A stretch of 64,000 nt of DNA. Source: Salvelinus alpinus. Taxonomy: Eukaryota; Chordata; Actinopteri; Salmoniformes; Salmonidae. Below are positions 33,446-44,123 of this stretch, piece by piece. The translations under genes were made by a program, and so were the position numbers. The notes below the pieces were generated by a model. It made no database searches, was not told the DNA's origin, and saw only the letters and a list, made by a program, of their open reading frames with translations. Where the stretch lies: positions 5,982,517 through 6,046,516 of the forward strand of contig NC_092092.1 in assembly GCF_045679555.1 (NCBI RefSeq), in the 5' to 3' direction. Each line of letters opens with the position of its first letter. Position 1 is the stretch's first letter.

Positions 33446-34086
33446 AAATGTTTTTACAAATGTTATAATTTTTCTTCCACTTTTACATTACAGAGTATTT
33501 TGTGTAGATCGTTGACCAAAAAATAACAATTAAATCAATTTCAATCCCACAACTCAAGCATCTTGGGATCATACCATATTCTTGTGTTTATTTTTACACA
33601 GAGATTGACTCAATCCTAATAATGAACACATCACACATCCTTGGTCATGACACAAAATCGTTACATTATGAATAATGTCACCATATAACAAGTCTGTCTT
33701 TAGACACAATATTGATTTAGTATTTCATTCCGTCACAACAGGATACCAACCTATATCGTTTTTAATGGAAGACAGACAAGAAGACAACCCCTTCAGAATC
33801 ACTCAGGTATAGTCTATCAAATGGACAAACACCAAGTCAAATCGACCGTATGATTCATTCAAATGATGGAAATGATCCATCAACCAGCTCAAGATGTTAC
33901 AGCTGCTTCCTGCCTACAGTATATTGTCCTGCATTATGTCATATCTGGCATTACAACATGTATGTAACAGCAGTCTCATTTTACAACAGCAGTAACACAA
34001 CATGTGTAATCTGACCCGTACACGTGGTGACATCCCATTGTCATCGTCACAGGCATACAGACAGGAACAACATGACCTATTACCAT
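33446..34086. other. No feature recognised
   Basis: Apparently single-copy A/T-rich sequence. No exon or repeat family could be supported. Confidence 0.4.
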
Positions 34087-34170
34087 TCCCCAAATGGCTC
34101 CCTAATCCCTTTAAAGTGCACTACTGTTGACCAAGGCCCATAGGGCTTTGGTAAAGAGTAGTATTTTATA
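34087..34170. mobile_element. Palindromic MITE (copy 2, diverged)
   Basis: Arms ccaaatggctccctaatccc and the inner aaagtgcactactgttgacc are recognisable; the right arm is eroded. Confidence 0.75.
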
Positions 34171-34227
34171 CAAAGGAAAGGGGGATACCTAGTCAGTGGC
34201 GCAACTGAATGCATTCAACCGAAATGG

Positions 34228-34440
34228 GCTCACGAGTGACACAGTGGTCTAAGGCACTGCATCTCAGTGCAAGAGGCGTCACTACAGTCCCTGGTTCAAA
34301 TCCAGGCTGTTTCACATCCGGCCGTGATTGTCAGTCCCATAGGGCGTCGCATAATTGGCTCAGCATCGTCCGGTTTGGCCGTGGTAGGGCCACATTTTTC
34401 TTAACTGACTTGCCTAGTTGAATAAATGTTAAATAAAAAA
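34228..34440 (+). repeat. HpaI-type SINE, nearly full length
   Basis: It retains the tRNA-like head (cagtggtctaaggcactgca), the B box (ggttcaaatcc), the body and the tail ending ttgcctagttgaataaatg. About ten bases of the tail region (normally gtcattgtaaataag) are missing. Confidence 0.92.
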
Positions 34441-34528
34441 AATGAAAAAATGTGTCTTCCTCATTTAGCCTAACCCTGTAGGGAATAGTGTGCCAAATCG
34501 AGTGTCATTTTGGATGTAGATTCACTGT

Positions 34529-34737
34529 GGAGGGAGGGAGGGAGGGAGGGAGGGAGAGAGAGAGAGGGAGGGAGAGAGGGAGGGAGAGAGGGAGAGAGGG
34601 AGGGAGGGAGGGAGGGAGGGAGGGAGGGAGGGAGGGAGGGAGGGAGGGAGGGAGGGAGGGAGGGAGGGAGGGAGGGAGGGAGGGAGGGAGGGAGGGAGGG
34701 AGGGAGGGAGGGAGGGAGAGAGGGAGGGAGGGAGGGA
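34529..34737. repeat. (GGGA)n microsatellite
   Basis: About 50 tetranucleotide units with some GAGA interruptions in the left third. Confidence 0.98.
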
Positions 34738-35366
34738 AATATTGAACTAGTATGAAAAACTATTACGTAATGTTTGGATAGTCTAATCAGTTTGGATAGG
34801 CTATTCAGTTTGGATAGTCTTTTTGCTTCAACAAGATAATCTTGTTAAACATAATAAGTAAATATTGAACTGGTATGTAAAAAGTTTGGATAGGCCTATT
34901 CTAAACTATTACGTAAAGGTTTGGATGTTTGCAGGTAATCTTTGTTGACGATGGTAACCTAATAATGAGGTAGTTACATAATAATAACACATAATTGTTG
35001 TATTCAATTTGAGTGACAATATACCAATTTTTTTTATAAAACATATATAAAAAATAAAAAAAACATGTTTACCATGTCAATACTTGTTAAATATTATTAT
35101 TAGCTATATCTGATATAAACAAAAGTTATTTGACGGGACATTTAAATCACAGTATGATTGACATGAGGACGTGAAACACGTGTTGTTATGATCGGATTGT
35201 CCATGGTATCAAGAGAAAGGAAGAGTACCCAGCACATGTGTGTGAGAGAGAGTCTCTCTTTCCGTGCGTCTATAATGAATGTCACCCTGGGCCGCAGCAG
35301 GCCAGGCAGCAGGTACCCCTGACTCCCAGAGCCCCACACTGCTGCATCCCATGAATTGGCGCTTGT

Positions 35367-35446
35367 GTCTCAAATGGTACCCAATTCCCTATATAGTGCA
35401 CTACTCTTGAACAGGGTAGTGCACTATATATGGAGTCATTTGGGAC
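35367..35446. mobile_element. Palindromic MITE (copy 3)
   Basis: Arms ctcaaatggtacccaattcc and the inverted ggagtcatttgggac with the ctatatagtgcactactctt core. The centre is shortened. It directly precedes the CT repeat. Confidence 0.88.
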
Positions 35447-35459
35447 AGAGACGGGAGCA

Positions 35460-35461
35460 TG

Positions 35462-35558
<97 letters not shown>

Positions 35559-35580
35559 TTCTTTCTCTCTCTCTCTCTCA
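35460..35580. repeat. (CT)n microsatellite
   Basis: About 60 CT units with scattered TTT interruptions, lying between two palindromic MITEs. Confidence 0.98.
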
Positions 35581-35679
35581 ACTGCCAACCAGTGCTGTTC
35601 AGGAACACTGCTGCCCATCTGCGGTGCAAAACTCTGGTCTGGTTTGCTCTGGCAATGTACCCGGTCAGTCAATGTGAAT

Positions 35680-36052
35680 CTCAAATGACACCCTATTTCC
35701 AATGTAGTGCACCAGGGGCTCTGGTCAAGAGTAGTGCACTGTATAGGGAATAGGGTGTAGTGCTCTGGTCTACTATAGTTATACACTATAATAGGGAATA
35801 GGATGTAGTGCTCTGGTCTACTATAGTTATACACTATAATAGGGAATAGGATGTAGTGCTCTGGTCTACTATAGTTATACACTATAATAGGGAATAGGAT
35901 GTAGTGCTCTGGTCTACTATAGTTATACACTATATAGGGAATAGGGTGTAGTGCTCTGGTCTACTATAGTTATATAGGGAATAGGGTGTAGTGCTCTGGT
36001 CTACTATAGTTATACACTATAATAGGGAATAGGGTGTCATCTAGGGTGCACC
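35680..36052. repeat. Palindromic MITE (copy 4) with a 47-bp tandem expansion
   Basis: The MITE begins tctcaaatgacaccctattt. Its right arm has been amplified about six times as units of agtgctctggtctactatag plus ttatacactataatagggaa and taggatgt. Two units lack an internal piece. The array closes with ataatagggaatagggtgtc. Confidence 0.92.
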
Positions 36053-36577
36053 CTTAGTGTTCAGCTCATACCATACTGCACCTATACCAGTAGTAGATAC
36101 AAACTGAAGCCTATACTATACCATTATCATAGGCTGCAGTCCAAAAAAAAAAAGAACATCTGCAACAACAAAAACTCATTACGCAATATACCATTTATTA
36201 TCATATTGTGTCTAAATAGTACTGCACAGCCAACCTGTTAGCATGTCATCTTTTTCCTTTCATTTCTGGGCTCATTGAATGTTAAGAGAGTTCCCATTCA
36301 AACACCTCTTATTCAAAGGGCTGTAGATTAATTTAAAGAGGCTGAGTTTATGCGCTTATGCTAATTGTGGGGCATCTAGGTGAACACCAAAAATGTTATT
36401 ATCAACTTTGAGAGACTTCATTTTTTTTTTTCCATCAGCATTTTTAAGGTTTCACACAGATGCGCTTTGAAAAAAAGCACCACGTTTCTGATTGGCTGAG
36501 ATCACACTCCGTAGCAGCTGGTTCATTTGCTTCTCAACATGACAGATGGCAAAACACAAACACAAAGCATGCGTGAC

Positions 36578-36682
36578 CATTGGCACCCTATCCCCTATTT
36601 AGTGCACTACTATTCCCCATAGGGCCTTTGTCAAAAGTAGTGCACTACTGTATATAGGGAATATAGGTACCGTTTGGAGCAC
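36578..36682. mobile_element. Palindromic MITE (copy 5)
   Basis: Arms ttggcaccctatcccctatt and gaatataggtaccgtttgga with the tagtgcactactattcccc core and the inverted caaaagtagtgcactact. Confidence 0.88.
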
Positions 36683-36813
36683 AAACACAGAAAGACGGAG
36701 CCAGTAATGAGAATGAAGAATCCTTAGCTACCAAGACAACTATTTAGCAGTTTTCTACCTTCGGTTTACTTTCTTTCTTATTTTAATTTTAGATTTTTAT
36801 AGAAATTAAATAC

Positions 36814-36994
36814 ATCAGCTATCTAGTCTAGTTGTAATGTGTCTCTGCTTCAATAACTAACTGGCTAACTAGTCTGGTAGTATTGTCTCTGTCTCAACAA
36901 CTAACTGGTTATCTAGTCTAGTAGTATTGTCTCTGTCTCAACAACTAACTGGTTATCTAGTCTAGTAGTATTGTCTCTGTCTCAACAACTAACG
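36814..36994. repeat. 44-bp minisatellite, about 4 copies
   Basis: The unit ctaactggttatctagtcta plus gtagtattgtctctgtctca repeats with minor changes; the first copy is the most diverged. Confidence 0.85.
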
Positions 36995-37221
36995 TCCCTA
37001 TTTTCTCCCTTGGGCTGTGCAATACCCAAGTCCTAATTCTGCTAACTTCTAATAACTTTGATTATACATGCAAGGCTCAATCAGAAGGGACTGGTGGAAG
37101 AACATATGTCATCTTGGGGCAGATCATAGCTGTGGTGTGGTATAGACGTGGTATGTACCGTCACGTGGTTTCATTCATGACCACCCTCCATCCCTTCTTT
37201 GAAAAGCAAATGTGTTTCTGC

Positions 37222-37470
37222 ATCTCAAATGGCACCCTATTCCCTATATAGTGTATAACTATAGTAGACCAGAGCACTACACCCTATTCCCTATTATAGT
37301 GTATAACTATAGTAGACCAGAGCACTACATCCTATTCCTTATATAGTGTATAACTATAGTAGACCAGAGAACTACATCCTATTCCCTATATAGTGCAGTG
37401 CAAGACTTTTGACCAGTGGTACTGGTCAAAAGTAGTCAACTATAGGGAATAGGGTACCATTTGGCACTAA
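37222..37470. repeat. Palindromic MITE (copy 6) with a 47-bp array in the opposite orientation
   Basis: The MITE opens tctcaaatggcaccctattc. Its left arm contains about three units of tgtataactatagtagacc plus agagcactacatcctattcc, which are the inverted form of the array at 35755-36030. The right arm ends atagggtaccatttggcac. Confidence 0.9.
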
Positions 37471-37681
37471 TCCTACATTTGTTCTCTCCATGCCTGGAGG
37501 GAGGTACAGACTGGGGCCTCTCCGTGATCCTTGTCTCCCCTCTCCAACACCTGGCGACAGCACAGCTGGGTGCGGGGGGGATAAGCCTAGTTTCCAGGGC
37601 TATCTAATGACCACTATGAAGAGGCACCACTAATCCCATAACTGAGAGAAACGACCTCCATCAGCCTTGGATCTATCCTTC

Positions 37682-37740
37682 CCAATAGCACCCTATTCCC
37701 TATTACAGTGCACAACTTTTGACCAGCACCCATAGGGAGA
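37682..37740. mobile_element. Palindromic MITE (copy 7), half only
   Basis: Only the left arm ccctattccctattacagtg plus cacaacttttgaccagcacc remains. Confidence 0.7.
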
Positions 37741-38243
37741 CCATAATGTATTGTAAGTTAAGCTACAACACTTAGCGACAATGTTGATGAACTGTCATAT
37801 CCATGGAATTACTGTAAACTGTAACCCTATAGAGTCTAAGCCAGGAAGGGGGGGGGTTCTAAGCTAACATACGGAATTGTTTTCATATGGTCATACCAAC
37901 GATTATCACGCCCTGATCTGTTTCACCTGTCCTTGTGCTTATCTCCACCCCCCTCCAGGTGTTGCCCATTTTCCCCATTATCCCCTGGGTACTTATACCT
38001 GTGTTCTCTGTTTGTCTGTTGCCAGTTCGTTTTGTATCATCAAGCCTACCAGCGTTTTCCCCTCTGTTCCTGTCTATTGCTTGTTCCTGTTTTTTCCAGG
38101 TTTTGACCTTTTCTGCCCGCCCTGACCCTGAGCCTGCCTAACGTCCTGTACCATGTCCCCACTACTCTGGATTATCGACCCATGCCTGTCTTGACCTGTA
38201 GTTTGCCTGCCCCTATTGCTGTAACAAACATCACAACCAAGCA

Positions 38244-39160
38244 TTGGACATTTTGTGGGAGCAAGTCTGTGGGTTGCCTACTAGGCAGCCTACTACGACG
38301 GTAACCTCTCAGCCCCTCAGTAACCCGGCTGGTAGCAGCACCATCCCCCGGTTTCCCGGGAACCCCGCTTACCTCCCCCGGAGCACTTCAATGGAGAATC
38401 GGGGATCTGGCGGGCAATTTCTCGCTCAGTGTTCCCTTGTCATGGAGCTGCAGCCTTCCACCTTCCCTTCGGACGGCTCTAAGAGAGCGTACCTCATCAC
38501 ACTGATGTCCGGGAGGGCCCTCGCCTGGGCTACGGCCGTTTGGGAATAACAGTCGGCCGTTTGCTTTAGTCTGGGGGAATTCGTGGCGGAGGTGAAAAAA
38601 GTTTGAGGCTCCGGTGTCCGGGAGAGAGGCTGCCCGGAAGTTACTCCAGCTTCGACAGGAGTCCCTCAGTGTAGCAGACTATGCAGTGGATTTCCGTACG
38701 CTGGCAGCGGAGGGTTCCTGGAACCCGGAAGCGCTGTTTGACCCGTTCCTGCACTGATTATCGGAGGAAGTAAAGGACGAGCTTGCAGCCCAGGAGCTAC
38801 AGCCGGATCTCGACTCACTCATCGCTTTAACCATCCAGATCGATGGTCGGCTACGGGAACGTAGGAGGGAGAAGAGGTCTGATTGCGGTCCCAATCGCTC
38901 ACTCAGGGATGCCACCTTGCATCTGAGGAAATCCGGAAGTTCCCAGCGTCTACGTCCCCGAGAGGATCCGAGCTTACCCGAGTTCCTCCAAGAGCCTCCG
39001 AAGACTGCTGATTCACCTCTTCCCGAGCCGATGCAGCTCGGCAGGGCTAGGCTGTACACGTACGCAGACTTGACACCCAGAGTTGTCTGTATTGCGGTAC
39101 TGCCGGTCATTTTGTGTCTACCTGTCCCTTCAAGGGACCTAGCTCATTGGTAGGAGTGAG
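38244..39160 (+). pseudogene. Gypsy gag, broken
   Basis: The first frame has AQCSLVMELQPSTFPSDGSK and LITLMSGRALAWATAVWE, then a stop. Further frames contain the ADYAVDFRTLAAEG-like stretch near 38670-38710, SLIALTIQIDGRLRERRREK near 38815-38875 and the arginine-rich region before the Cys-His knuckle near 39085-39130. At least three stops or frameshifts break it. Confidence 0.85.
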
Positions 39161-39953
39161 TACACTGGTGGGTCTTAAAGATAATTGTTCTTCTCCCCTT
39201 ACTCGCCCCCCTCTCCATGCCACCCTGCTGTGGGGCAACCAGTCCAAGTCTCTCGAGGTACTCATCGACTCGGAGGCCGATGTGAGTCTTATAGACATTA
39301 CCCTGGCGTCCGAGCTGGGCATCTCCACTCAACCCCTCTCCATTCCCATGGATGTTAGAGTGCTGGACGGGCGCTCTCTAGGCAGGGTCACCCACCATAC
39401 CACCCCCATCAAGCTACGAGTGTCAGGGAACCACAGCGAGATGATACAATTCCTGCTAGTTGAGTCTCCTCAGGTCCCCGTGGCATTGGGATTCTCTTGG
39501 CTCCAGCGACACAATCCCTCCATTGACTGGGTTTATGGTGCCATCGTGGACTGGAGCCCGTCATGCCACACTCATTGCCTGAAGTCAGTTCTGCCTTCCC
39601 CAGGACGTTTTTCTGGGGGCTTGGAAATTGCCCCGAACCTCTCCGCCGGCCCCGCAGAGTACCAGGACCTGCGGGAGGGGTTCAGTAAGGCCCAGGTCAC
39701 TTTGCTTCTGCAGCACCGACCGGTATCCAAGAAGGTCAAGCCTGAGGCGCTGGCACGCCACTACAGTGCCGCGGATACACCCCCGGAAGCCGAGACCGTT
39801 CCCCCTGCTCCAAGATCATTAGCCCTTCTGCTGTTCCTCTTCTGTTGCCCCGTACACTCCTTATTTTTCCTACCTGTCCTGTGTCTAGAGTTAAAACCAT
39901 GTCTTACTGCCCCTTGTCTCCTGTTTCCATGTAGGTTGAAACCCAATCAATAA
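39114..39953 (+). pseudogene. Gypsy protease fused to a late-pol remnant
   Basis: The 279-aa frame has a retropepsin-like segment (LEVLIDSEADVSLIDITLAS) in which the catalytic D-S-G is changed to D-S-E, and LGFSWLQRHNPSIDW further on, as in fish Gypsy proteins. After EGFSKAQ, where the RT domain should begin, the sequence continues with an unrelated proline-rich stretch. The long open frame is therefore a deletion product, not a working protein. Confidence 0.85.
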
Positions 39954-39955
39954 CT

Positions 39956-41218
39956 GAAACAGAAACAGCTGTGTAGGAGGAATACAACTGGGTGAGGAAC
40001 AGCCAAACTCTGCTAACAAGTTGAGGTTGCTGAAGACAGTTTACTGTCAAAAGTCATACACCATGGCAAGACTGAGCACAGCAACAAGACACAAGGTAGT
40101 TCTACTGCATCAGCAAGGTCTCTCCCAGGCAGACATTTAAAGGCAGACAGGAGTTTCCAGATGTGCTGTCCAAGCTCTTTTGAAGAAGCACAAAGAAACG
40201 GCAACGTTGAGGACCATAGACGCAGTGTTCGGCCAAGGAAACTTACTGCAGCAGATGAAAGACACATCATGCTTACTTCCCATTGCAATCGGAAGATTTC
40301 CAGCAGTGCCATCAGCTCAAAATTGGCAGAAAACTATGGGTCCCTGGTACACCCATCAAGAATTCTGGTCAGATGTGGCCTTCAAGACTTGCGGCCAAAA
40401 AGCCATACCTCCGACCAGGAAACAAGGCCAAGCGACTCAACTATGTACAAAAACACAGGAACTGGGGTGCAGAAAAATGGCAGCAAGTGCTCTGGACTGA
40501 TGAGTCACAATTTGAAATATTTGGCTGTAGCAGAAGGCAGTTTTTTTTCGCCGAAGGGCTGGAGAGCAGTACACGAATGAGTGTTTGCAGGCAACAGTGA
40601 AGCATGGTGGAGGTTCCTTGCAAGTTTGGGGCTGCATTTCTGCAAATGAATTTGGGAATTTGGTCAGAATTAATGGCCTCCTCAATGCTGACAAGTACAG
40701 GCAGATACTTATCCATCATGCAATACCATCAGGGAGGCATCTGACTGGCCCAAAATGTATTCTGCAGCATGACAATGACCCCAAACACACAGCGACTGTT
40801 ATTAAGAACTTTCTTCAGCGTAAAGAAGAACAAGGTGTCCTGGAAGTGATGGTACGGCCCCCACAGAGCCCTGATCTCAACATCATCGAGTCTGTCTGGG
40901 ATTACACGAAGAGAGAGAAGCACCTGAGGCTGCCTAAATCCACAGAAGAACTGTGGTTAGTTCTCCAAGATGTTTGGGCCAACCTACCTGCAGAGATCCT
41001 TCAAAAACTGTGTTCAAACGTACCTAGAAGAATTTATGCTGTTTTGAAAGCAAAGGGTGGTCACACCATATAGTGATTTGATGTAGATTTGTCTTCTGTT
41101 CACTCACTTTGCATTTAGTTAATTGATAAATATAATCTATTAACATGTCTATTTTTGAAAGTATTCTTACTTTACAGTATTTTTTCACATCTGCCTAAAA
41201 CCTTTGCACAGTACTGTA
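39956..41218 (+). mobile_element. Tc1-like transposon relic, fifth family
   Basis: The right end closes with cctttgcacagtactgta at a TA. The left end is not clear and may be lost in the Gypsy junction (aactgaaacagaaacagctg). The transposase lies at 40063-41073. Confidence 0.85.
40063..41073 (+). pseudogene. Tc1-like transposase, broken
   Basis: It starts MARLSTATRHKVVLLHQQGL and hits a TAA after 25 residues. Three frames then share the middle: RKLTAADERHIMLTSHCNRK, a LWTDESQFEIFG block (first acidic motif) near 40490-40525, and [35 protein letters not shown] and SPDLNIIESVWDY in the 162-aa C-terminal frame. The D, D and E residues are all still encoded, but in different frames. The C-terminus ends KAKGGHTI. 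Confidence 0.92.
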
Positions 41219-41324
41219 TATATATATATATATCTTTAGATATATACTGTATATATACTATATATATATATATATATATATCTTTAGATATATACTGTAT
41301 ATATACTATATATATATATATATA
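41216..41324. repeat. TA-rich repeat
   Basis: Two copies of tctttagatatatactgtat flanked by TA runs; the unit is about 60 bp. Confidence 0.9.
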
Positions 41325-41489
41325 GCTTGAACAGATGGATTATAATCGGGATTTCCTTATTTTTTTATGATGTTAATTAGACTCCCGGCGTGGAAATTGT
41401 AGGCTAAGCGTTACACAAACTTTACACAACTTTGAGGCACATACACACAGCTTAATGCAGCAGGTGTTTTTAAGGAAAATACATGGAAA

Positions 41490-41648
41490 TCAAAGCACAG
41501 TGCTTGGGGAATAATGGTCGGATGCATCAATGGAAGTCTCAGGGAAGGTAAATCCTGCCCGTCTGACGACATCGTTGGCTGCGTAGTGGCCCCCATGGAC
41601 ACACTCCTCCATCGGCCTCTCCTGGAGGACCAGCTCCAGACAGGAAGC
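41490..41648 (-). pseudogene. adk: ADK last exon, frameshifted
   Basis: Adenosine kinase (PfkB family) phosphorylates adenosine to AMP. After an acceptor (ctctctcctcccag) the minus strand reads GFLS in the expected frame, then needs one extra base to continue as ELVLQERPMEEC, VHGGHYAANDVVRRAGFTFPE. This matches the ADK C-terminus (conserved GHYAA, RR and TFPE). The single-base insertion shifts the frame. The reading after TFPE does not end at the usual few residues but runs about 15 more codons to a TGA at 41490-41492. With the lesions in the preceding exon, the copy is a pseudogene. Confidence 0.88.
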
Positions 41649-41948
41649 CTGGGAGGAGAGAGAGGCAAGGGTCAGGGGTCAAAGAAAAAAGAATAGAGCA
41701 GAGCAGAGAAGAAAATATCATTAAAGTGTCACTCCTTCATATATAATTTGACAGAGCACAGTTTGAATGACGGGGCTAGGGAGGGCTGGTGAAAAATTTA
41801 GAAATGGAACATGGACATAATTGGTTAAATGGGCCAAATTGGTTAAGTTGGCATCTATGTACGTGGTGAGGATGATTGGCAGAAACCAGGGAGAAATCAG
41901 AGAGAAACCAGGGAGAAACCAGGGAGGAGACAGACTAGTGTACTGTAC

Positions 41949-42033
41949 CTCACACAAAGGCATCTCCTTCTCCGCTAGTGTCCACGATGTCGCTCTGGTC
42001 AATGTCCAGGACAGGGAACGGTCACCTTCTCAC
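41949..42033 (-). pseudogene. adk: ADK exon with the catalytic motif, carrying a frameshift and a nonsense codon
   Basis: The exon has an acceptor (tgtcccccag) at 42034-42035 and a donor (G/gtacag) after 41949. It encodes GEKVT, then after a shift of two missing bases FPVLDIDQSDIVDTSGEGDAFV, matching the ADK block that ends DTNGAGDAFVGG. The catalytic Asp of GxGD is kept, but the Ala of the GAGD anion hole is Glu. The Gly codon before the donor is TGA. Read in the incoming phase, the exon stops after GEKVTVPCPGH. Confidence 0.93.
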
Positions 42034-42285
42034 CTGGGGGACAACGACAGAGAACGAAGGGAGAAATTGAGGATAAGTCATTCTTTAGTTAATTATTGTT
42101 ACCTGGGTCAAGGAACAAAGAATACCATGCTTCCAAATGTCATACACACTGTGATCAGTCAGTTGAGTGTAATTTCACAAGAGATTGTATCTTCAGGTGT
42201 AATGCCACAAGGTTATTTTTGTCTGACTTCACAATACAGTAAAAATGTATAGTGGTGATACGTTTTTACACTTTCAACTCAGTAT

Positions 42286-42486
42286 CATATCAAGATGGAT
42301 CAGTATCATATCAAGATGGATCAGTATCATATCAAGATGGATCAGTATCATATCAAGGTAGATCAGTATCATATCAAGATGGATCAGTATCATATCAAGA
42401 TGGATCAGTATCATATCAAGGTGGATCAGTATCATATCAAGATGGATCAGTATCATATCAAGATGGATCAGTATCATATCACGATA
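42286..42486. repeat. 21-bp minisatellite, left part
   Basis: The unit gatcagtatcatatcaagat plus g repeats about 10 times with aggt and acga variants. The matching right part lies at 48256-48552 beyond the inserted LINE. Confidence 0.97.
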
Positions 42487-42739
42487 GATCAATCAATCAA
42501 TCAATCAATTTTATTTTATATAGCCCTTCGTACATCAGCTAATATCTCGAAGTGCTGTACAGACACCCAGCCTAAAACCCCAAACAGCTAGTAATGCAGG
42601 TGTAGAAGCACGGTGGCTAGGAAAAACTCCCTAGAAAGGCCAAAACCTAGGAAGAAACCTAGAGAGGAACCAGGCTATGAGGGGTGGCCAGTCCTCTTCT
42701 GGCTGTGCCGGGTGGAGATTATAACAGAACTATGCCAAG

Positions 42740-43540
42740 ATGTTCAAAAATGTTCATAAGTGACAAGCATGGTCAAATAATAATCATGAATAATTTTCAG
42801 TTGGCTTTTCATAGCCGATCATCAAGAGTTGAAAAACAACAGGTCTGGGACAGGTGGCGGTTCCATAACCGCAGGCAGAACAGCTGAAACTGGAATAGCA
42901 GCAAGGCCAGGCGGACTGGGGACAGCAAGGAGTCACCACGGGCGGCAGTCCCGACGCATGGTCCTAGGGCCCAGGTCCTCCGAGAGAAAGAAAGAGAGAA
43001 GGAGAAAATTAGAGAGAGCCAAGATTTTCAAAATTTCCATAAATGACAAGCATGGTCAAATAATAATCAGGAATAAATCTCAGTTGGCTTTTCATAGCCG
43101 ATCATTAAGAGTTGAAAACAGCAGGTCTGGGACAGGTAGGGGTTCCATAACCGCAGGCAGAACAGTTGAAACTGGAATAGCAGCAAGGCCAGGCGGACTG
43201 GGGACAGCAAGGAGTCACCACGGCCGGTAGTCCCGACGTATGGTCCTAGGGCTCAGGTCCTCCGAGAGAAAGAAAGAGAGAAGGAGAAAATTAGAGAGAG
43301 CCAAGATTTTCAAAATGTTCATAAATGACAAGCATGGTCAAATAATAATCAGGAATAAATCTCAGTTGGCTTTTCATAGCCGATCATTAAGAGTTGAAAA
43401 CAGCAGGTCTGGGACAGGTAGTGGTTCCGTAACCGCAGGCAGAACAGTTGAAACTGGAATAGCAGCAAGGCCAGGCGGACTGGGGACAGCAAGGTGTCAT
43501 CATGCCCGGTAGTCCTGACGTATGGTCCTAGGGCTCAGGT
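42740..43540. repeat. Tandem triplication in the LINE 3' UTR
   Basis: Three copies of a unit of about 300 bp are present: each has cataagtgacaagcatggtc or a variant, ttggcttttcatagccgatc, then ccgagagaaagaaagagaga. The second and third are closest to each other. Confidence 0.9.
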
Positions 43541-44123
43541 TCTCAGAGAGAAAGAGAGAACGAGAGAATTAGAGAGAGCATACTTAAATTCACACAGGAC
43601 ACTAGATAAGACAGGAGAAGTACTCCAGGTAACCAACTGACCCTAGCCCCCCGACACAAACTACTGCAGCATAAATACTGGAGGCTGAGACAGGAGCGGT
43701 CAGGAGACACTGTGGCCCCATCCGAAGAAACCCCCGGACAGGGCCAAATAGGAAGGATATAACCCCACCCACTTTGCCAAAGCACAGCCCCCGCACCACT
43801 AGAGGGAAATCCTCAACCACCAACTTACAATCCTGAGACAAGGCCGAGTATAGCCCACAAAGGTCTCCACCACAGCACAAACCAAGGGGGGGCGCCAACC
43901 CAGACAGGAAGATCACGTCAGTAACTCAACCCACTCAAGTGACGCACCCCTCCTAGGGACGGCATGAAAGAGCACCAGCAAGCCAGTGACTCAGCCCCTG
44001 TAACAGGGTTAGAGGCAGAGAATCCCAGTGGAGAGAGGGGAACCGGCCTGGCAGAGACATCAAGGGCGGTTCGTTGCTCCAGAGCCTTTCCGTTCACCTT
44101 CACACTCCTGGGCCAGACTACAC

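Larger units (their letters stand above)
37905..39955 (+). mobile_element. Gypsy-type LTR retrotransposon relic (5' LTR, gag, protease; RT and integrase deleted)
   Basis: The first about 330 bp (tatcacgccctgatctgttt to ttgctgtaacaaacatcac) look like an LTR with U3, R and U5. A gag region in broken frames (38244-39150) and a protease frame (39114-39680) follow. The sequence then jumps to a proline-rich linker that normally sits near the end of pol, so reverse transcriptase, RNase H and integrase are missing. A Tc1 relic follows from about 39955. Confidence 0.8.

Noticed and set aside
34488..34755. Gly-Arg-Glu repeat proteins
   Set aside because: They are translations of the GGGA microsatellite.
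35282..35930. Arg-Glu or Ser-Leu repeat ORFs
   Set aside because: They arise from the CT microsatellite and the MITE-derived 47-bp array.
39114..39953. A functional host aspartic protease gene
   Set aside because: The active site is altered, the rest is Gypsy pol linker, and gag and LTR sequence lie directly upstream.
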